A DNA stretch of 64,000 bases from DATKPC01 sp035524275. Its GTDB lineage: Bacteria > Pseudomonadota > Gammaproteobacteria > Burkholderiales > Burkholderiaceae_F. Numbering within the stretch: position 1 is the first letter of the stretch; each line of letters starts with the position of its first letter. The translations under genes and the position numbers were made by a program. Below the pieces are notes generated by a model. That model ran no database searches. It was not told the DNA's origin and saw only the letters and a program-made list of their open reading frames with translations. The DNA lies in the NCBI GenBank assembly GCA_035524275.1, contig DATKPC010000041.1:62001-126000 (forward strand), given 5' to 3'. Shown here piece by piece: positions 26,119 through 36,016 of this stretch.

Positions 26119-28884
26119 ATGACGCTCGATTTCTTGCGGGAACTCTACGTCGGTTTCGTGCGCGCTCGCGCGATGACGCGGCATTTCAGCCGCTTCAGCC
26201 TGCTCGACGCGCTGCGCGGCGCGGAGGTGTCGCGCGACGTGGCGCCGGCGCTGAGCCGCCGCCTGCTGGAGACCGCGCAGCAGCAGCCCGGGCGCGTACT
26301 GGACGATCTCGGCAGCCATGTCGACGGCCTGACGGAGTCGCAGGCCGAGGACGAGCGCGATCGCGTCGGGCCCAACGAGGTCGGCCACGAGAAGCCCCTG
26401 CCCTGGTGGCGGCACCTCTGGCATTGCTACCGCAACCCTTTCAGCCTGCTGCTGACGGTGCTCGCGGGCGTCTCGTGGTACACGGAGGACGTCGACGGCA
26501 CGGTCCTGATCGCCTCGATGGTGGTGCTGTCGACGCTGCTGCGCTTCGTCCAGGAGACGCGCTCGAACCGCGCCGCCGACAAGCTCAAGGAGATGGTCAG
26601 CAATACCGCGACCGTACTGCGCCGCGATCCGGCGAGCCTGGCGGCCGAGGAGGCGGCGCGGTACTTCGAGGCCCGCCTGCACCCCAAGCCGCCGCAGCGC
26701 TGCGAGATCCCGATCAAGCAGATCGTTCCCGGCGACATCATCTTCCTGTCGGCCGGCGACATGGTGCCGGCCGACCTGCGTGTCCTTGGCGCGAAGGACC
26801 TCTTCGTCAGCCAGGCGGCGATGACCGGCGAATCGATGCCGGTGGAGAAATTCCCGAGCCATCGCGGGGCCGCCAGCAACAATCCGCTGGACTACGACAA
26901 CCTGCTGTTCATGGGGACGAACGTCGTCAGCGGCTCGGCGACCGCGGTTGCCGTCATGACCGGGGACCGGACCTACTTCGGCGCGCTGGCGAGGAAGGTG
27001 ACGGCGACCGACCGCGCGCCCACCGCCTTCCAGGTCGGCGTCAACAAGGTGAGCTGGCTGCTGATCCGCTTCATGCTCGTGATGTCCCCGGTCGTGCTGC
27101 TCATCAACGGCTTCACGAAGGGCAACTGGACCGAGGCCCTGCTGTTCGCGCTGTCCGTCGCCGTCGGCCTGACGCCCGAGATGCTGCCGATGATCGTCAC
27201 CTCGACGCTGGCGAAGGGCGCGGTGTTCCTGTCGCGCAAGAAGGTCATCGTCAAGCGGCTCGAGGCGATACAGAACTTCGGCGCGATGGACGTGCTGTGC
27301 ACCGACAAGACCGGGACGCTGACGCAGGACAAGATCTTCCTGTCGCGCCATACCGACGCCTTCGGCGAGGACTCCGACGCGGTCCTGGAATACGCCTACC
27401 TCAACAGCTACTACCAGACGGGGCTGAAGAACCTGCTCGACGTCGCCGTCCTGGAGCATGCGGAGGTGCAGCGCGACCTGCAGGTCGCGACGGCGTTCCG
27501 CAAGATCGACGAGATCCCGTTCGACTTCAACCGCCGCCGGATGTCCGTCGTCGTCGCCGAGCACGACGAGCACCACCTGCTCATCTGCAAGGGCGCGGTC
27601 GAGGAGATGCTGGCGATTTGCACCCGGGTGCGCCACGGCGAGGCCGACGAGCCGATGACGCCGGAGGTCCTCGCGCGCGTGCGCGAGGTCACCGGCGAGC
27701 TCAACGCCGAGGGCCTGCGCGTCGTGGCCGTCGGCGTGAAGGAGATGCCGCCGACGCAGGAGATCTACGGTCTCGCCGACGAGGCCGGCCTGGTGCTGAT
27801 CGGCTACATCGCGTTCCTCGACCCGCCGAAGGAGTCGACGACGCCGGCGCTGGCGGCGCTCGCGGCGCACGGGATCGCGGTCAAGGTGCTGACCGGCGAC
27901 AACGAGCTCGTCACGACGAAGATCTGCCGCGAGGTCGACTTCGAGGTGAGCGGCGTCCTGCTGGGCAGCGCGATCGAGGGCATGGGCGAGGCGGAGCTGG
28001 CGGCGGCGGTCGAGACGAACAACGTCTTCGCCAAGCTGACGCCCGCGCACAAGGAGCGCATCGTGCGCGCGTTGCGCAGCCGCGGGCACATCACCGGCTT
28101 CCTCGGCGACGGCATCAACGACGCGCCGGCGCTGCGCGCCGCCGACATCGGCATCTCGGTCGACAGCGCCGTCGACATCGCGAAGGAAGCTGCCGACATC
28201 ATCCTGCTCGAGCGCAGCCTGCTGATCCTCGAAGGCGGCGTGCAGGAGGGGCGGCGGACGTTCTCCAACATGCTGAAGTACATCAAGATGGCGGCGAGCT
28301 CGAACTTCGGCAACGTGTTCTCGGTGCTGGTCGCGAGCGTGTTCCTGCCGTTCCTGCCGATGCTGCCGGCGCAGCTCCTGACGCAGAACCTGCTCTACGA
28401 CATCTCGCAGATCGCGATACCGTTCGACAACGTCGACGCCGAGCTCGTCGAGAAGCCGCAGCACTGGCGCGCCGACGACCTCGGGCGCTTCATGGTGTTC
28501 TTCGGGCCGATCAGCTCGATCTTCGACATCGCGACGTTCGCGCTGATGTGGTTCGTGTTCGGCGCGCGGTCCGAGGCGCAGCAGTCGGTGTTCCAGGCCG
28601 GCTGGTTCATCGAGGGCCTCGCGACGCAGACGCTGATCGTCCACATGATCCGCACCGCGAAGCTGCCGTTCATCGAGAGCCGACCCGCCGCGGCGCTGGC
28701 GCTGACGACGCTGGCCGTCGTCGCCCTCGGCGTCTTCGTCGCCGTCGGGCCGTTGGCGGCGGACTTCAAGTTCGCGCGGCTCCCGGCAGCCTACTACCCC
28801 TGCGTCGCGGCGTTCGTGCTCTGCTACATTGCGCTGACGCAGTGGCTGAAGCGCTTCTACGTCCGCCGCTGGGGCTGGTCGTAG
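26119..28884 (+). CDS. mgtA: Magnesium-transporting P-type ATPase
   Basis: A 921-residue P3B-type ATPase of the MgtA/MgtB family, importing Mg2+ across the inner membrane. The phosphorylation motif DKTGTLT lies near residue 395, TGES in the actuator domain near 236, KGAVEEM in the nucleotide domain near 494, TGDN near 592 and GDGINDAPA near 666. About ten membrane helices are visible, with the QNLLYDISQIAIPFDNVD segment of the family. A GGGAGGATCTG ribosome-binding site precedes the ATG. No Mg2+ riboswitch fold is evident in the short leader. It is divergent from the FAD dehydrogenase gene. Confidence 0.95.
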   Translation: MTLDFLRELYVGFVRARAMTRHFSRFSLLDALRGAEVSRDVAPALSRRLLETAQQQPGRVLDDLGSHVDGLTESQAEDERDRVGPNEVGHEKPLPWWRHLWHCYRNPFSLLLTVLAGVSWYTEDVDGTVLIASMVVLSTLLRFVQETRSNRAADKLKEMVSNTATVLRRDPASLAAEEAARYFEARLHPKPPQRCEIPIKQIVPGDIIFLSAGDMVPADLRVLGAKDLFVSQAAMTGESMPVEKFPSHRGAASNNPLDYDNLLFMGTNVVSGSATAVAVMTGDRTYFGALARKVTATDRAPTAFQVGVNKVSWLLIRFMLVMSPVVLLINGFTKGNWTEALLFALSVAVGLTPEMLPMIVTSTLAKGAVFLSRKKVIVKRLEAIQNFGAMDVLCTDKTGTLTQDKIFLSRHTDAFGEDSDAVLEYAYLNSYYQTGLKNLLDVAVLEHAEVQRDLQVATAFRKIDEIPFDFNRRRMSVVVAEHDEHHLLICKGAVEEMLAICTRVRHGEADEPMTPEVLARVREVTGELNAEGLRVVAVGVKEMPPTQEIYGLADEAGLVLIGYIAFLDPPKESTTPALAALAAHGIAVKVLTGDNELVTTKICREVDFEVSGVLLGSAIEGMGEAELAAAVETNNVFAKLTPAHKERIVRALRSRGHITGFLGDGINDAPALRAADIGISVDSAVDIAKEAADIILLERSLLILEGGVQEGRRTFSNMLKYIKMAASSNFGNVFSVLVASVFLPFLPMLPAQLLTQNLLYDISQIAIPFDNVDAELVEKPQHWRADDLGRFMVFFGPISSIFDIATFALMWFVFGARSEAQQSVFQAGWFIEGLATQTLIVHMIRTAKLPFIESRPAAALALTTLAVVALGVFVAVGPLAADFKFARLPAAYYPCVAAFVLCYIALTQWLKRFYVRRWGWS

Positions 28885-28992
28885 CGCCGGGCGCGGCCGC
28901 GCGCCGCGCCCCGGCCCGCGATGGCCGGCCGCCCGGCGCAGGCCGCGTCGCGGCCACCACGTTGTTCCACAGGCTCGCTCCCGCCGAAGGAT

Positions 28993-31359
28993 ATGACTGA
29001 AACCGTCCCCATGAACGGCGGCGCGGATGCCGCCACGGTGCACCGGAAGATCGTCGCGACGCTCGCCGCGGAGCTGGGCGCGCGGCCGGGACAGGTCGCC
29101 GCCGCGGCACAGCTGCTGGACGAGGGCGCGACCGTGCCCTTCATTGCGCGCTACCGCAAGGAGGCGACCGGCGGACTCGACGACACGCAGCTGCGGACGC
29201 TTGCGGAGCGCCTGGCCTATCTGCGCGAGATGGAGGAGCGGCGCGCCGCCATCGGCGCATCGATCGATTCGCAGGGCAAGCTGACGCCGCAGCTCGCGGC
29301 GCAGCTCGCCGAGGCCGAGACGAAGCAGCGTCTCGAGGATCTCTACGCGCCGTACAAGCCGAAGCGCCGCACGCGCGCCCAGGTCGCGCGCGAGGCGGGG
29401 CTCGAGCCGCTTGCCGACGCGCTGCTGCAGGACCGCCGGCTCGACCCGGCCGCGCACGCGGCGGGATTCCTGAATCCGGAGGCCGGATTCGCCGATGCCA
29501 AGGCGGCGCTGGACGGTGCGCGCGACATCCTCGCGGAGCGGCTCGCCGAGGACGCCGAGCTGATCGGCCGCCTGCGCGACTTCGTCTGGGAGCGTGCGCG
29601 GGTCGCGAGCGACGTCGTGGCCGGCAAGGAGGCGGAGGGCGAGAAGTTCCGCGACTATTTCGCGCACCGCGAGCCGATCCGCGCGATCCCGTCGCACCGC
29701 GCGCTGGCGCTGTTCCGCGGCCGCACGGCCGGCTGCCTGCACGTCAGGCTCGCGCTTCCCGACGACGTGGAAGCGCAGGTCCCGCACCCTTGCGAGGCGA
29801 AGATCGCCGCGCACGCCGGCGTCCCGTTCGGCTCGGCGGGCGGGGAGGGTCGCGCGCCCGCCGACGCCTGGCTGCGGGACGTCTTCCGCTGGACCTGGCG
29901 CGTGAAGATCCACGCCGCGCTCGAGTCGGAATTCTTCGCCCGCGTGCGGCACGACGCGGAGACGGAAGCCATCCGCGTCTTCAGCGGCAACCTGAAGGAC
30001 GTGCTGCTCGCGCCGCCGGCCGGCGCGCGCGTCGTCATGGGGCTGGATCCGGGGCTCAGGACGGGCGTCAAGGTCGCGGTCGTCGACGCGACCGGGAAGC
30101 TCCTGGACACCGCGACGATCCATCCGCACGAGCCGCGCCGCGACTGGAACGGCGCGCTCTCGACGCTGGCGGCGCTGGTCGAGCGGCATCGCGTCACGCT
30201 GGTCGCGATCGGCAACGGCACCGCGTCGCGCGAGACGGACAAGCTGGCCGCCGAGCTGATCAAGTCGCGGCCGGGCGCCGGCCTCGCGCGCGTCGTGGTG
30301 TCGGAAGCGGGCGCCTCGGTGTACTCCGCGTCGGAGACCGCGGCGCGCGAGTTTCCCGACCTCGACGTCAGCCTGCGCGGCGCGGTATCGATCGCGCGGC
30401 GGCTGCAGGACCCGCTCGCGGAGCTGGTCAAGATCGAACCGAAGGCCATCGGCGTCGGGCAGTACCAGCACGACGTCAACCAGTCGCAGCTCGCGCGCGC
30501 GCTCGACGCCGTCGTCGAGGACTGCGTCAACGCCGTCGGCGTCGACGTCAACACGGCCTCGGCGGCGCTGCTGGCGCGCGTTTCTGGGCTTTCCGGCAGC
30601 CTGGCGCAGGGCCTCGTGCAGTGGCGCGACGCGCACGGCGCGTTCGCATCTCGCGCCGACCTTCGCCGGGTCCCGCGTTTCGGCGACAAGACGTTCGAGC
30701 AGGCGGCCGGCTTCCTGCGCATCGTCGGGGGCAGCGACGCGCTGGATCGCTGCGCCGTCCATCCGGAAAGCTACCCGGTCGTCGAGCGCATCCTCGCGCA
30801 CCTCGGCAAGCCGATCGACGCCGTCCTCGGCAATCGCGAGCTGCTTCAGCCGCTCGACGCGAGGCGCTTCACCGACGAGCGCTTCGGCGAACCGACGGTA
30901 AGGGACATCCTTGCCGAGCTGGAGAAGCCGGGCCGCGATCCGCGGCCGGAGTTCAGGGCGGTGGCCTTCCGCGACGGGGTCGAGAAGGTATCGGACCTCG
31001 AGCCGGGGATGATCCTCGACGGCGTCGTCACGAACGTCGCGAATTTCGGCGCCTTCGTCGACATCGGTGTCCACCAGGACGGCCTCGTGCACGTGTCGGC
31101 GATCGCCGAGCGCTACGTCAAGGATCCGCGCGACGTCGTCAAGGCGGGGATGCATGTCCGCGTGAAGGTGCTGGAGGTCGATGTCCAGCGCGGCCGCATC
31201 GGGCTGTCGATGAAGCTTGGCGACGAGGCGCGGCCGCGCGAGGCGACGCCGCGCGGCGAGCGTCGCGCGCCGCGCGGCGTCGCCTCGGCGGCGGCGCGGC
31301 GGCCGGAACCGGCCACCGCGATGGCCGCGGCGTTCGCGAAGTTGAAGAAGGGCGCGTAG
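28993..31359 (+). CDS. tex: Tex family RNA-binding transcription accessory protein
   Basis: A 788-residue Tex protein, a nucleic-acid-binding factor related to eukaryotic Spt6 with a YqgF-like core. The N-terminal helical region includes VPFIARYRKEATGGLDD near residue 48; GLDPGLRTGVKVAVVD near 352 is the YqgF segment. GQYQHDVNQ near 488 starts the helix-hairpin-helix part, and a C-terminal S1 domain (about 670-745) begins GMILDGVVTNVANFGAFVDIG. The tail is Arg/Ala-rich. Two starts are possible, 28993 and 29011; the first has GAAGG two bases upstream, which is closer than usual. It is convergent with srkA. Confidence 0.95.
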   Translation: MTETVPMNGGADAATVHRKIVATLAAELGARPGQVAAAAQLLDEGATVPFIARYRKEATGGLDDTQLRTLAERLAYLREMEERRAAIGASIDSQGKLTPQLAAQLAEAETKQRLEDLYAPYKPKRRTRAQVAREAGLEPLADALLQDRRLDPAAHAAGFLNPEAGFADAKAALDGARDILAERLAEDAELIGRLRDFVWERARVASDVVAGKEAEGEKFRDYFAHREPIRAIPSHRALALFRGRTAGCLHVRLALPDDVEAQVPHPCEAKIAAHAGVPFGSAGGEGRAPADAWLRDVFRWTWRVKIHAALESEFFARVRHDAETEAIRVFSGNLKDVLLAPPAGARVVMGLDPGLRTGVKVAVVDATGKLLDTATIHPHEPRRDWNGALSTLAALVERHRVTLVAIGNGTASRETDKLAAELIKSRPGAGLARVVVSEAGASVYSASETAAREFPDLDVSLRGAVSIARRLQDPLAELVKIEPKAIGVGQYQHDVNQSQLARALDAVVEDCVNAVGVDVNTASAALLARVSGLSGSLAQGLVQWRDAHGAFASRADLRRVPRFGDKTFEQAAGFLRIVGGSDALDRCAVHPESYPVVERILAHLGKPIDAVLGNRELLQPLDARRFTDERFGEPTVRDILAELEKPGRDPRPEFRAVAFRDGVEKVSDLEPGMILDGVVTNVANFGAFVDIGVHQDGLVHVSAIAERYVKDPRDVVKAGMHVRVKVLEVDVQRGRIGLSMKLGDEARPREATPRGERRAPRGVASAAARRPEPATAMAAAFAKLKKGA

Positions 31360-31383
31360 CGGTCGGTCGGCAGCGAGGGCCGC

Positions 31384-32397
31384 TCAAACCACCAGCGCAG
31401 GCTCCTGCATCGCCGCGACCTGCTCGCGCAGCTCGAGGATCCGCTGCTCCCAGTAGCGCGGCGTCGTGAACCACGTAAACGCCGCCGGGAATGCCGGATC
31501 TTCCCAGCGGCGCGCGATCCAGGCGCTGTAGTGGATCAGGCGCAGCGTGCGCAGCGCCTCCAGCATCTGCAGTTCGCGCCGGTCGAATTCCATGAAATCC
31601 TCGTAGCCGGCGAGCAGGTCCGCGAGCTGCAGCTGCATTTCCGTCCGGTCGCCGGACAGCAGCATCCACAGGTCCTGCAGCGCGGGTCCGCTGCGGCTGT
31701 CGTCGAAGTCGACGAAGTGCGGCCCGCCGTCCGTCCACAGCACGTTGCCTTCGTGGCAGTCGCCGTGCAGCCGGATCGTCGCTGCGGCCCCGGCCCGCTC
31801 GAAACTCGCGCGCACGCCGTCGAGCGCCTGCGCGACGACGCCACGATAGACGTCGCGCAGTTCCGGAGGCAGCCAGTCGTGGCGCAGCAGCCAGGCGCTC
31901 GGCTCGACGCCGAACGATTCGATGTCCAGCGCCGGACGTTCGCGGTACGGCGCGGTCGCGCCGATCGCATGGATCCGCCCCAGGAAGCGCCCGAGCCATT
32001 CGCGCACGGCGCGATCGGAAAGCTCGGGCGCGCGCCCGCCCTGGCGCGGGAACAGCGCGAACCGGAAGCCGCCATGCTCGTGCAGCGTCGCGCCGCCGAA
32101 CCGCAGCGGCTCCACGACGGGGATTTCGCGCGCGGCGAGCTCGCCGACGAATCCGTGCTCTTCGCGGATCTGTGCGTCGCTCCAGCGCGCGGGGCGATAG
32201 AACTTCGCGACAAGCGGCGCGGCGTCCTCGATGCCGACCTGGTAGACGCGGTTCTCGTAGCTGTTCAACGCCAGCAGCGTTCCGGAACAGCGCATCCCCA
32301 GCGCCTCGACGGCATCGAGGACGCGCTCCGGCGTCAGCGCCGCGTACGGCGCGGCGCGCGGAGGCTCGTCGGACCCTGCGGCGGCGTGCGTGCTCAT
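31384..32397 (-). CDS. srkA: Stress response kinase A (YihE/RdoA)
   Basis: A 337-residue small-molecule-kinase-fold protein of the SrkA family; the E. coli protein counteracts MazEF-linked death under stress. Marks are LNSYENRVYQV near residue 46, the kinase HGDCHEGNVLW near 196 (catalytic Asp and Asn), and VDFDDSRSGPALQDLWMLL near 212 (metal Asp). The ATG at 32397 was chosen; a GTG six codons earlier (32415) is also in frame, but the N-terminus is already longer than usual. It is divergent from ilvA across 125 bases. Confidence 0.93.
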   Translation of the reverse strand: MSTHAAAGSDEPPRAAPYAALTPERVLDAVEALGMRCSGTLLALNSYENRVYQVGIEDAAPLVAKFYRPARWSDAQIREEHGFVGELAAREIPVVEPLRFGGATLHEHGGFRFALFPRQGGRAPELSDRAVREWLGRFLGRIHAIGATAPYRERPALDIESFGVEPSAWLLRHDWLPPELRDVYRGVVAQALDGVRASFERAGAAATIRLHGDCHEGNVLWTDGGPHFVDFDDSRSGPALQDLWMLLSGDRTEMQLQLADLLAGYEDFMEFDRRELQMLEALRTLRLIHYSAWIARRWEDPAFPAAFTWFTTPRYWEQRILELREQVAAMQEPALVV

Positions 32398-32522
32398 CGT
32401 GGCATCGTACGACACCGCGGGCGCTCGCGACGCCGACTGCCGGCGCCCGGGCCGCCGCGTCGCCGTGATACCTTCCGCGCTCCCTACGCCGCGACGGCAG
32501 TCCGCGGAGGCCCGGAGTCGCC

Positions 32523-34079
32523 ATGCCAGCCCACGAATATCTCAAGCGCATCCTCAATGCGCGCGTCTACGATGTCGCGATCGAATCGCCGCTGGAGACG
32601 GCACCGCAACTGTCGGCCCGCCTTGGCAACCGGATCCTGCTCAAGCGCGAGGACCTTCAGCCCGTCTTCAGCTTCAAGCTGCGTGGCGCCTACAACAAGA
32701 TGGTCGGCCTGGGTGCGCAGGCGCTGCGCCGCGGCGTCATCGCGGCGTCCGCCGGCAACCATGCGCAGGGCGTCGCCCTCGCGGCGCAGCGGCTCGGGTG
32801 CCGCGCCGTCATCGTCATGCCGGTCACGACGCCGCAGGTCAAGATCGATGCCGTCCGCTCGCGCGGCGCCGAAGTCGTGCTGCAGGGCGACTCCTATTCC
32901 GACGCCTATGCACACGCGCTCGCGCTGCAGGCGAGGCGCAAGCTCGCCTTCGTGCATCCGTTCGACGATCCGGACGTCATCGCCGGCCAGGGGACGATCG
33001 GGATGGAGATCCTGCGGCAGCACCACCCCGGCGAGCAGGGGCCGATCGAGGCGGTTTTCGCGCCCATCGGCGGCGGCGGACTGATCTCCGGCGTGGCCGC
33101 CTACGTGAAGGCGGTGCGCCCGGACATCCGCGTGATCGGCGTGCAGACCGAGGACTCCGACGCGATGGGCCGGTCGGTCGAGGCCGGCCGCCGCGTCCAG
33201 CTTCACGAGGTCGGCCTGTTCTCCGACGGCACCGCGGTCCGGATGGTCGGCGAGGAGACGTATCGCCTCTGCCGCGAGCTCGTCGACGAAGTGATCCGCG
33301 TCGATACCGACGCGCTGTGCGCGGCGATCAAGGACGTCTTCCAGGACACGCGCTCGATCCTCGAGCCGGCCGGCGCGCTGGCGATCGCCGGGGCGAAGGC
33401 CTACGCGGCGAGGGAGCGGATCAAGGGGCGCACGCTGGTCGCGATCGCTTCCGGGGCGAACATGAACTTCGACCGCCTGCGCTTCGTCGCGGAGCGCGCC
33501 GAGGTCGGGGAGCAGCGCGAGGCCGTCTTCGCCGTGACGATCCCGGAGGAGCGCGGCAGCTTCCGGCGCTTCTGCAGCCTCGTCGGCGACCGCAACGTCA
33601 CCGAATTCAACTACCGGATCGCCGACACGTCGAAAGCGCACGTCTTCGTCGGCATCCAGATCGCGCGCCGCGACGAGGCGCGCGCGCTGGCGCGCGGCTT
33701 CGAGAAGGCCGGGTTTGCGACCCTCGACCTCACCGACGACGAACTGGCCAAGCAGCACCTGCGCCACATGGTCGGCGGGCGCTCGCCGCTCGCGCACGAC
33801 GAACTGCTCTACCGGTTCGAGTTTCCGGAGCGCCCCGGCGCGCTGATGCGCTTCCTGACCTCGATGGCGCCCAACTGGAACATCTCGCTCTTCCACTACC
33901 GCAACCAGGGCGCGGACTACGGCCGCATCCTGGTCGGCCTGCAGGTGCCGCGCGGCGAGAAAAGGCAGTTGCGGGATTTCCTGACGGGGCTTGGCTATCC
34001 GCACTGGGACGAGAGCCACAATCCGGTCTATCGGATGTTCCTCGCGGCGCCCGGCGAGCGCAACGGCGCGCCGGCCTGA
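32523..34079 (+). CDS. ilvA: Threonine ammonia-lyase, biosynthetic
   Basis: IlvA deaminates threonine to 2-oxobutanoate, committing it to isoleucine synthesis. The 518-residue length marks the long, feedback-regulated biosynthetic type. The PLP lysine is in the FSFKLRGAYNKM motif (about residues 55-66), followed by SAGNHAQGVA near 79 and the PLP phosphate loop GGGGLISG near 182-189. Two tandem ACT-like regulatory repeats occupy about 325-505, where isoleucine and valine would bind. The ATG sits 12 bases after a GCGGAGG-type ribosome-binding site. No leader peptide with branched-chain codon runs is seen upstream. Confidence 0.95.
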   Translation: MPAHEYLKRILNARVYDVAIESPLETAPQLSARLGNRILLKREDLQPVFSFKLRGAYNKMVGLGAQALRRGVIAASAGNHAQGVALAAQRLGCRAVIVMPVTTPQVKIDAVRSRGAEVVLQGDSYSDAYAHALALQARRKLAFVHPFDDPDVIAGQGTIGMEILRQHHPGEQGPIEAVFAPIGGGGLISGVAAYVKAVRPDIRVIGVQTEDSDAMGRSVEAGRRVQLHEVGLFSDGTAVRMVGEETYRLCRELVDEVIRVDTDALCAAIKDVFQDTRSILEPAGALAIAGAKAYAARERIKGRTLVAIASGANMNFDRLRFVAERAEVGEQREAVFAVTIPEERGSFRRFCSLVGDRNVTEFNYRIADTSKAHVFVGIQIARRDEARALARGFEKAGFATLDLTDDELAKQHLRHMVGGRSPLAHDELLYRFEFPERPGALMRFLTSMAPNWNISLFHYRNQGADYGRILVGLQVPRGEKRQLRDFLTGLGYPHWDESHNPVYRMFLAAPGERNGAPA

Positions 34080-34102
34080 TCGACGGGCCTTCGCGACGCG
34101 CG

Positions 34103-34801
34103 CTACGTGGCGATCGCGCGCGCCAGCATGAAGGCGACGGCGGCCGCGATCCCACCGATCGCGAAGGTCTGCAGCGCCGAACGCCACGGCCGGCTCCCGG
34201 TGAAGCGCCCCTTGACGTAGCCGAACGCCAGCAGCGCAGCCAGCGTCACCGCGGCCGACCAGGGCAAGGCCTGCGACACGGTCCGGAACGCGAGGTAGGG
34301 CGCCAGCGGTATCAGCCCGCCGGCGACGTACGCGGCGGCGATTGTCGTCGCCGAGGCGCGCGCGCGCGCCGGGTCGGGTTCCTCCAGGCCGAGTTCGAAT
34401 CGCATCATGAAATCCCGCCACGCGACCGGGTTCGCGCGCAGGCCGTCGACCAGCGCGCCGTAGTGGGACGCGTCCAGGCCGTAGCTCTCGAAGATCTCCC
34501 CGACCTCGGCGGCCTCGGCCTCCGGCTTCTCGACGATCTCGCGCTCCTCGCGCAGGCGCTCGGCGAGGTAGTGCTCGCGGTCGCCGCGCGCCGCGAGGTA
34601 GCCGCCGAGGCCCATCGCGATCGAGCCGGCCGCGATTTCGGCAATGCCGGCCGTCACGACGACATCGACGCCGGCGGCCGCGCCGCTGATCCCGGCCGCG
34701 AGCGCGAACGGCACGGTCAGTCCGTCGGCCATGCCGATCACGATGTCGCGCACGCGGTCGCTCGCCTGGAAATGGCTTTCGTGGTGCAGGTAGCTGCCCA
34801 A
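34103..34801 (-). CDS. VIT1/CCC1 family transporter
   Basis: A 232-residue membrane protein of the VIT1/CCC1 family, which transports Fe2+ or Mn2+. The opening has DIVIGMADGLTVPFALAAGISG, with helix 1 carrying the conserved Asp-Gly. A charged cytosolic segment (about 75-130, with EREIVEKPEAEAAEV) fits the metal-binding domain between helices 2 and 3. Helices 3 to 5 lie near 150-230. The start is TTG, supported by a GGGGAGGGGA ribosome-binding site just upstream; no ATG aligns better. It is convergent with ilvA, 23 bases apart. Confidence 0.9.
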   Translation of the reverse strand: MGSYLHHESHFQASDRVRDIVIGMADGLTVPFALAAGISGAAAGVDVVVTAGIAEIAAGSIAMGLGGYLAARGDREHYLAERLREEREIVEKPEAEAAEVGEIFESYGLDASHYGALVDGLRANPVAWRDFMMRFELGLEEPDPARARASATTIAAAYVAGGLIPLAPYLAFRTVSQALPWSAAVTLAALLAFGYVKGRFTGSRPWRSALQTFAIGGIAAAVAFMLARAIAT

Positions 34802-34906
34802 GGTCCCCTCCCCGTTGCGGCCCGGATGCTACGTGAGGTTCGGCAGGCATGCGCAGCGCGCGCTCCGATCGCCGCGCGTACCATCCCGGGCCGGGAGGAG
34901 ACCCGA

Positions 34907-36016
34907 ATGACCGCCGCCGACGAACGATTCGCAGCCTGCCTTCACCACGCGACGCGCCAGGCCGGCACCGGCCAGGCCTTCTCGCCTCCGATCGTCAACA
35001 CGACGATCTATGCGCTTCCGGGCGAACCGACCGGGACGTACCAGTACGCCCGCTGGGCGAATCCGACCTGGACCGCGCTGGAAGAGGCGCTGTCGCTCCT
35101 GGAGGACGCCGAGACCGTCGCGTTCCCGAGCGGCATGGCCGCCATCGCGGCGCTGCTCGTCGCGCATTGCCGGCCCGGCGACAGGATCCTGCTGCCGTCG
35201 GACGGGTACTACACGACGCGTGTCGTGGCCGAGAAGTACCTTGCTCCGCTGGGCGTCGAGGTCAGGACCTGCCCGACCGCGGGGCTTGGCCGCGAGTCGT
35301 TCGACGGGCTGCGCCTCGTCCTGTTCGAGACGCCGTCGAATCCGGCGCTCGACCTCGCGGACATCGCGGCGCTCGCCCGCAAGGCCCACGCCGGGGGCGC
35401 GCTGGTCGTCGTCGACAACACGACGATGACGCCGCTGGGCCAGCGGCCACTCGACCTCGGCGCCGATGCGGTCGTTTCGTCCGATTCCAAGGCCGTCAAC
35501 GGACATTCCGACGTGCTGTTCGGGCACGTCGCTTCGCGCCGCAGCGACGTGGCGGCCGCGGTTCGCGACTGGCGGCGCGTCGTCGGCGCCGTACCCGGCC
35601 CGTTCGAGGCGTGGCTCGTCCATCGCGGCCTCGAATCGCTCGAGGTGCGTTTCGCGCGGATGTGTTCCACGGCGCAGGTCGTCGCCGAGCGCCTGCAGGC
35701 GCATCCGCGGGTCGTCGCGGTCCGCTACCCCGGTCTCGCGTCGCACCCGCAGCACGCGCTGGCCCGGGAGCAGATGGCGCTCGGCGGCGCGTTGATCGCG
35801 CTGACGCTCGCCGACCAGGCGACCGCCGACCGGTTCATCGCGGGCTGCCGCTACGTTCGCGCCGCAACCAGCTTCGGGGGCCTGCACTCGAGCGCGGAGC
35901 GGCGCGCGCGCTGGGGCGACCAGGTCGCCGCCGGATTCATCCGGCTGTCGATCGGCTGCGAACCGACCGAAGCGCTATGGCGCGACCTCGCCGCGTCCCT
36001 CGACGGGCTCGCGTGA
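34907..36016 (+). CDS. Cys/Met-metabolism PLP enzyme (cystathionine gamma-synthase/lyase family)
   Basis: A 369-residue fold-type I PLP enzyme of the trans-sulfuration family. Family segments are TYQYARWANPT near residue 44, SGMAAIAALL near 78, DNTTMTP near 170, and the PLP lysine in SSDSKAVNGHSD near 190. The C-terminus shows SFGGLHSSAERR and IRLSIGCEPTE. The two classical residues that would separate gamma-synthase from beta- or gamma-lyase activity are not decisive here; the annotation therefore stays at family level. A GGGAGGAG ribosome-binding site precedes the ATG. Its 3' end overlaps ttcA by 42 bases, tail to tail. Confidence 0.88.
   Translation: MTAADERFAACLHHATRQAGTGQAFSPPIVNTTIYALPGEPTGTYQYARWANPTWTALEEALSLLEDAETVAFPSGMAAIAALLVAHCRPGDRILLPSDGYYTTRVVAEKYLAPLGVEVRTCPTAGLGRESFDGLRLVLFETPSNPALDLADIAALARKAHAGGALVVVDNTTMTPLGQRPLDLGADAVVSSDSKAVNGHSDVLFGHVASRRSDVAAAVRDWRRVVGAVPGPFEAWLVHRGLESLEVRFARMCSTAQVVAERLQAHPRVVAVRYPGLASHPQHALAREQMALGGALIALTLADQATADRFIAGCRYVRAATSFGGLHSSAERRARWGDQVAAGFIRLSIGCEPTEALWRDLAASLDGLA

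Noticed and set aside
26023..31155. A 1710-residue open frame antisense to mgtA and tex
   Set aside because: It mirrors two well-recognised genes with intact catalytic motifs; its Arg/Asp/Val-rich, repetitive composition is typical of antisense frames in very G+C-rich DNA, and no domain is recognisable.
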